Positions 31,903-35,515 of a stretch of 35,515 nt of DNA are shown one piece after another. The stretch is from Frigoriflavimonas asaccharolytica (GTDB lineage: Bacteria > Bacteroidota > Bacteroidia > Flavobacteriales > Weeksellaceae). The notes below the pieces were generated by a model, which saw nothing but the letters and a program-made list of their open reading frames with translations, made no database searches and was not told the origin of the DNA. A program made the translations under genes and the position numbers. The DNA lies in contig NZ_JABSNO010000018.1 in the NCBI RefSeq assembly GCF_013294015.1, positions 1 to 35,515 on the forward strand. The letters are read 5' to 3'. The stretch's first letter is position 1. Every line of letters starts with the position of its first letter.

Positions 31903-32181
31903 ATGAAAATAGACTTCACAAATATAGCAGACATGGAAGATTTCTATGCTGCATTGAAAGAAATTATAACTTTACCAGAATACTTTGGGGACAATTTGGA
32001 TGCACTTTTTGATTTCATAACGGGTGATGCAGAAATGCCTTTGGAACTAGAATTTGAAAACATGAGCGTAGATCAGCTAGAAGATTTTGAAGATTTAATT
32101 AATACTATGGAAGATGCAGAAGAAGAGGTGGAAAATTTTACTTTCAAATATTATTTAGAATTATATGATGATGGTGAATAA
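31903..32181 (+). CDS. barstar-family ribonuclease inhibitor
   Basis: The 92-residue acidic protein is a barstar: MKIDFTNIADMEDFYAALKE, the inhibitory helix and loop LPEYFGDNLDALFDFI (the Asp-rich face that plugs the barnase active site), and a C-terminal helix-strand part with EDFEDLINTMEDAEEEVENF. It lacks a signal peptide, so it protects the cytoplasm from the adjacent barnase-like RNase. The 63-nt gap and same orientation suggest cotranscription; an extra promoter for surplus inhibitor is possible but not seen. Confidence 0.92.
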   Translation: MKIDFTNIADMEDFYAALKEIITLPEYFGDNLDALFDFITGDAEMPLELEFENMSVDQLEDFEDLINTMEDAEEEVENFTFKYYLELYDDGE

Positions 32182-32264
32182 TTTTAAGAAAATATTATAA
32201 AATTTGTTCGTCTAGATGCTGAATATTTTTTGTAAATTAGCATTAACAAACAAAATAATTGAAT

Positions 32265-32579
32265 ATGGACGTTAAAATCAATACCGACAATCACATCGAA
32301 GGACACCAAAGATTTATTGATAATTATATCATGGAAACTGAAAAAGCTTTGGGCAGATTTGATAATTATGTTACCCGTTTTGAAGTTTATTTTTCTGACG
32401 AAAATAGCGATAAAAATACACCAGACGACAAAAAATGCGTGATTGAAGCGAGAGTGAAACACAAAAACCCTGAACGAGTTTCTCACAATGCATCTGAAAT
32501 TCACCAAGCTTTTGATGGAGCAGTAAGAAAAATGAAAACTGTGTTAGACAAAGTTATTGATATGCAACAATCTCATTAA
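32265..32579 (+). CDS. HPF/RaiA-family ribosome-associated protein
   Basis: From ATG 32265 the product has 104 residues (a TTG at 32259 adds only two). It is a short HPF/RaiA (sigma-54 modulation) domain: a first strand MDVKINTDNHI, a helix FIDNYIMETEKALGRFDNYV, strands with RFEVYFSDENS and KCVIEARVKHKNPERVSHN, and a second helix AFDGAVRKMKTVLDKVIDM. Such proteins bind the 30S decoding site and favour hibernation. The long C-terminal dimerisation domain is absent. A terminator follows at 32592-32626. Confidence 0.85.
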   Translation: MDVKINTDNHIEGHQRFIDNYIMETEKALGRFDNYVTRFEVYFSDENSDKNTPDDKKCVIEARVKHKNPERVSHNASEIHQAFDGAVRKMKTVLDKVIDMQQSH

Positions 32580-32591
32580 TAGAAATTAACA

Positions 32592-32626
32592 AAAAAAAAA
32601 CGCATCTTTTCGATGCGTTTTTTTTA
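32592..32626. terminator. bidirectional terminator between hpf-like gene and pafA
   Basis: The GC core CGCATC / GATGCG with a 5-nt loop is flanked by a run of ten A on the left and eight T on the right. It works on either strand for the two convergent genes. Confidence 0.9.
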
Positions 32627-32646
32627 TGAAAAAATTTATGCTTTTA

Positions 32647-34284
32647 TTATTTTAAAACTTCATCAATAGTCTTTCCTATATTGCCGCTTGGAAATTCTAT
32701 CTTTAGAAGCGCTGAAAGAGTTGGTGCAATATCCGTCATGTGATATTCTTTGTTGCTATCTCCTTTTTTTATCCCAAAACCCATAAAAATTAATGGAATA
32801 TGAGCGTCATAAGAATTCCAAGAGCCATGTGTTGTCCCTTTTTTTGAGTAGCTTGGTAAATAAGAATCTCTGTAAATTATTTGAATATCGCCACTTCGCT
32901 GCCAATTGTAACCATTAATAATTCTAGATTTCAAAGGCTCTGGAATGCTACTTTCCGCAATTTTTTTCATATCTACAGCAAATAGTATTGTTGGATCTTT
33001 TAATAATTGTTTGATTAAATATTCTTTCACTTCTGCTTCGTTTAGATTATTTTTTTCAATCTCTTTGGAATTTAGATAAACTTGGCTATTCGCAACATCT
33101 GATATTAATTTTTCAACATTAAATTTGTCTTTTAAAGATTTTAAATAATTTTTTTTGGCATCTTCTCCATAAAAACCAGTTGGCATTTTATGAGCTTCCA
33201 TAAAACCTTCGGAATGCGCACCACCATGATCTGCAGATAAGAAAACCGTATATTTCCCCTTCCCTATTTTTGAATCTAACATTTCGAAAAACATGGCTAA
33301 ATCTCTATCTAATCTCAAATATACATCTTCAACCTCTATAGAATTTGGTCCGAATTTATGACCTGCATAATCTGTAGATGCCAAATTGATGGCTAAAAAA
33401 TCTGTAACATTGTCACTTCCCATTTTTTCTCCATTCAAAGCAGCTTCTGCAACCTTCAACGTCAAAGTATTTCCAAAAGGCGTATATCTAATATTGTCTT
33501 TTTTTGCTAAATAATCTGCCGGCAAATTATCATAAGGAAATGTTGGCGTTTTCGCAGTTCCCAAAAGACCTTCCCATTCCGAATTATCTGCCGAACTTTC
33601 TGTGTACTCAGAAATTGGTAACAAGGTATTCCAGCCGTTTTTTACCAAATCATCAGCAATATTTTTGGCGTTAAAATCTTGCAACCATTTTGGCAAAGTA
33701 TTCATGTAATATGTACTGGTTACAAAATTACCAGTAGAATCATCAAACCAAAAAGCACCAGTAGGATTGTGACCAGCTGGTAAAATAGATGCTCTATCTT
33801 TTAAAGAAACGCCTACTATTTTTGATTTAAAATTAGTACCCAACATCAATTGATCTGTAATGGTAGTGCTCCAAAGATTTCTAGGTGATTGTTTTCCAAC
33901 TTTTTCATCTAAGCTTCCTACAGTTTTCACTTCTTCATCGGATGTGCAATAAAGTTCTTTATCCTGAGATTTATCAAACCAATCATTTGCAGCAATACCA
34001 TGAATTGCGGGAACAGATCCTGTGTAAATTGTTGTATGACCAACCGCTGTATAAGTTGGTAAATAATTGATAGTGACATTATTTAAGGAATAACCATCTT
34101 TCAAAAGTCTTTTAAAACCACCTTTTTCATATTTATCATAATATCTATACAAATAATCCCAACGCATTTGGTCTATGACCAAGCCGACAACCAATTTTGG
34201 GCTTTCAATTTTAGAATTATTTTTTTGCGCAAAAATATTTGTAGAAAGTATTGCAAATAGTAGCAATGTAATTTTTTTTAGCAT
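32647..34284 (-). CDS. pafA: PafA-type alkaline phosphatase, secreted
   Basis: PafA is a calcium-stimulated, phosphate-insensitive alkaline phosphomonoesterase exported to the periplasm or surface. The 545-residue product has a Sec signal (MLKKITLLLFAILSTNIFAQ). Its residues coincide in number with those I recall for the Elizabethkingia meningoseptica enzyme: nucleophile Thr79 (PTYTAVGH), Asn100, and K162/R164 (LKDRAS), with zinc ligands Asp38 (VIDQM), STDYAGH, SADHGGAHS and THGSWN. A single Thr nucleophile with K/R marks monoesterases. A perfect -7 box lies at 34317-34324. It is flanked by terminators on both sides. Confidence 0.92.
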   Translation of the reverse strand: MLKKITLLLFAILSTNIFAQKNNSKIESPKLVVGLVIDQMRWDYLYRYYDKYEKGGFKRLLKDGYSLNNVTINYLPTYTAVGHTTIYTGSVPAIHGIAANDWFDKSQDKELYCTSDEEVKTVGSLDEKVGKQSPRNLWSTTITDQLMLGTNFKSKIVGVSLKDRASILPAGHNPTGAFWFDDSTGNFVTSTYYMNTLPKWLQDFNAKNIADDLVKNGWNTLLPISEYTESSADNSEWEGLLGTAKTPTFPYDNLPADYLAKKDNIRYTPFGNTLTLKVAEAALNGEKMGSDNVTDFLAINLASTDYAGHKFGPNSIEVEDVYLRLDRDLAMFFEMLDSKIGKGKYTVFLSADHGGAHSEGFMEAHKMPTGFYGEDAKKNYLKSLKDKFNVEKLISDVANSQVYLNSKEIEKNNLNEAEVKEYLIKQLLKDPTILFAVDMKKIAESSIPEPLKSRIINGYNWQRSGDIQIIYRDSYLPSYSKKGTTHGSWNSYDAHIPLIFMGFGIKKGDSNKEYHMTDIAPTLSALLKIEFPSGNIGKTIDEVLK

Positions 34285-34316
34285 AATGTTTAAAAATTTA
34301 TATGAAAATAACTCTG

Positions 34317-34324
34317 CAAATTTA
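34317..34324 (-). promoter_or_regulatory. -7 box (TAAATTTG) of pafA
   Basis: A perfect TAnnTTTG match on the minus strand, 32 nt before the pafA ATG. No clear -33 TTG is visible at normal spacing. Confidence 0.5.
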
Positions 34325-34374
34325 ATGGTTAAATTTAAATTATTGAAAAATCAGAGATAAGATTTGCTAAAATT

Positions 34375-34412
34375 AAAAAACGTTTCTTCATTGATGAAGA
34401 AACGTTTTTTTT
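34375..34412 (-). terminator. terminator of mdh
   Basis: Perfect 10-bp arms (CGTTTCTTCA / TGAAGAAACG) surround a TTGA loop, extended by A and T runs. The hairpin lies about 36 nt after the mdh stop, before pafA. Confidence 0.88.
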
Positions 34413-34447
34413 GGTCAGAAGACCCTTTAGTTTTAAAATAATTTCGA

Positions 34448-35374
34448 TTAAAATCCTAAATCTCCATTCACATCACGCACAGCTTTCGCTGCGGTTGCAA
34501 ATTTTTCTTTCTCAGAATCTGTAAGAGAAATATTGATGATTTTTTCTATACCATTTTTCCCGATGATACAAGGAACACCTACACAAATATTGCTTTCGCC
34601 GTATTCTCCATCCAACATTACAGAGCAAGGAATCATTTTTTTCTGATCGCAAACTATTGATTGTACCAAAACAGACACTGCTGCTCCAGGTGCATACCAA
34701 GCGGAAGTTCCTAATAATTTTGTCAATGTTGCTCCACCAACTTTAGTAGCTTCTTCTACTTCTACCAATTTTTCTGCGCTCAAAAATTCTGAAACCGCTA
34801 CTCCATTTCTGGTCGCTTTGCTTGTAAGTGGTAACATTCCAGTATCACTGTGTGCTGCTAAAACCATACCGTCTACATCAGAAATTGGGCAATCTAATGC
34901 TTCTGCCAATCTATATTTAAATCTTGCAGAATCTAAAGCTCCTCCCATTCCAATAATTCTTTCTTTTGGCAAGCCAGAAGTTTTGTGTACCAAATATGCC
35001 ATAGTATCCATAGGATTAGAAACCACAATGATGATAACATCTGGAGAGTGCTTAACCAAATTAGCAGTAACATCTTTCACAATTCCTGCATTGATGCCGA
35101 TCAATTCTTCTCTCGTCATTCCTGGTTTTCTAGGAATTCCAGAAGTGATAACGGCAACTTTTGATCCTGCTGTTTTAGAATAATCTCCTGTTGTTCCGGT
35201 AATTTTGGTATCAAAACCATTTAGAGATGCGCATTGCATAAGGTCCATTGCTTTTCCTTCTGCAAATCCTTCTTTGATGTCTACCAAGACAACTTCAGAA
35301 GTAAAATTTTTCAACGCAATATATTCTGCACAACTTGCGCCTACTGCTCCTGCTCCAACTACGGTTACTTTCAT
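34448..35374 (-). CDS. mdh: malate dehydrogenase, LDH-like clade
   Basis: The enzyme interconverts malate and oxaloacetate with NAD in the TCA cycle. The 308-residue product has the Rossmann start MKVTVVGAGAVGASCAEYIA, the coenzyme-selecting Asp in VVLVDIKEG (near 32), substrate arginines in ITSGIPRKPGMTREEL, VSNPMDTMAYL, the GMGGALDSARFKYRLAE segment and the catalytic His in LAAHSDTGMLPL. The active-site loop RKPGMTR fits malate rather than lactate. Its start codon lies within the first copy of a 50-bp tandem repeat that reaches the window end, so its promoter region is duplicated. Confidence 0.95.
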   Translation of the reverse strand: MKVTVVGAGAVGASCAEYIALKNFTSEVVLVDIKEGFAEGKAMDLMQCASLNGFDTKITGTTGDYSKTAGSKVAVITSGIPRKPGMTREELIGINAGIVKDVTANLVKHSPDVIIIVVSNPMDTMAYLVHKTSGLPKERIIGMGGALDSARFKYRLAEALDCPISDVDGMVLAAHSDTGMLPLTSKATRNGVAVSEFLSAEKLVEVEEATKVGGATLTKLLGTSAWYAPGAAVSVLVQSIVCDQKKMIPCSVMLDGEYGESNICVGVPCIIGKNGIEKIINISLTDSEKEKFATAAKAVRDVNGDLGF

Positions 35375-35515
35375 ATTAATTTATTTATTGTTTTAATTTG
35401 AAATATGGAAACTTGCGTTTTCATATTAATTTATTTATTGTTTTAATTTGAAATATGGAAACTTGCGTTTTCATATTAATTTATTTATTGTTTTAATTTG
35501 AAATATGGAAACTTG
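35371..35515. repeat. 50-bp tandem repeat across the mdh start, 2.9 copies
   Basis: The unit begins TCATATTAATTTATTTATTG and recurs without change at 35371, 35421 and 35471; the last copy is cut after 45 bases by the window end. Each unit carries a reverse-strand ATG equivalent to the mdh start; in copies 2 and 3 it opens a 17-codon frame whose TGA overlaps the next ATG by 4 nt. It may be a true local amplification or an assembly artefact at a contig end. Confidence 0.85.

Overview
The window is chromosomal DNA of an AT-rich Flavobacteriia-type bacterium, most likely of the Chryseobacterium/Elizabethkingia (Weeksellaceae) group. The evidence is the gldB and gldC gliding-motility genes; a PafA-type alkaline phosphatase whose active-site residues keep the numbering I recall for the Elizabethkingia enzyme (T79, N100, K162, R164); promoters of the Bacteroidetes type (TAnnTTTG at -7) in place of E. 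coli-like -10 boxes; and near absence of Shine-Dalgarno sequences. Several genes appear to start at TTG. I see no rRNA, tRNA, CRISPR array, insertion sequence or prophage.

Layout. 1-3.4 kb: a PIN-domain toxin gene cut short by a stop, then a leftward mechanosensitive channel - pdxJ - alpha/beta-hydrolase cluster. 3.5-7.3 kb: a DUF456 membrane protein and a lipoprotein, ung, a secreted serine hydrolase, and a ParDE-like toxin-antitoxin pair with an operator-like palindrome. 7.4-13 kb: ffh, an SPFH/band-7 protein, a half-size TauE/SafE transporter with an overlapping membrane protein, dgt, and an acidic protein of unknown function. 13.0-13.7 kb: a gene-poor stretch with a long stem-loop, a decayed ORF and a 52-codon membrane ORF. 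13.7-20.6 kb: mscS, gcvP, a membrane-anchored J-domain protein, an orphan gene with kinase-fold motifs, an SRPBCC protein and tpx. 20.7-24 kb: an overlapping pair encoding an uncharacterised lipoprotein (possible TIM barrel) and a large exported helical protein. 24.4-30.2 kb (all leftward): cca, a membrane-protein pseudogene, tsaC, a DinB protein, a trans-sulfuration enzyme, gldC and gldB, with a related palindromic repeat in three successive intergenic gaps. 30.5-32.6 kb (rightward): nadE, a membrane-anchored barnase, barstar, and an HPF/RaiA-like protein. 32.6-35.5 kb (leftward): pafA and mdh, with a 50-bp tandem repeat over the mdh start that runs to the window end.

Most of the window is housekeeping: protein export (ffh), DNA repair and dNTP control (ung, dgt), tRNA maturation (cca, tsaC), cofactors (pdxJ, nadE), one-carbon metabolism (gcvP), TCA cycle (mdh), phosphate scavenging (pafA) and osmotic safety valves (two MscS-type channels). 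The accessory part consists of three toxin or toxin-antitoxin loci (PIN, ParDE, barnase-barstar), two of them with apparent damage to the toxin gene. No complete, clearly new system is evident. The best candidates for undescribed biology are the lipoprotein/helical-protein pair (20.7-24.0 kb), the kinase-fold orphan (18.5-19.6 kb), and the intergenic palindrome family.
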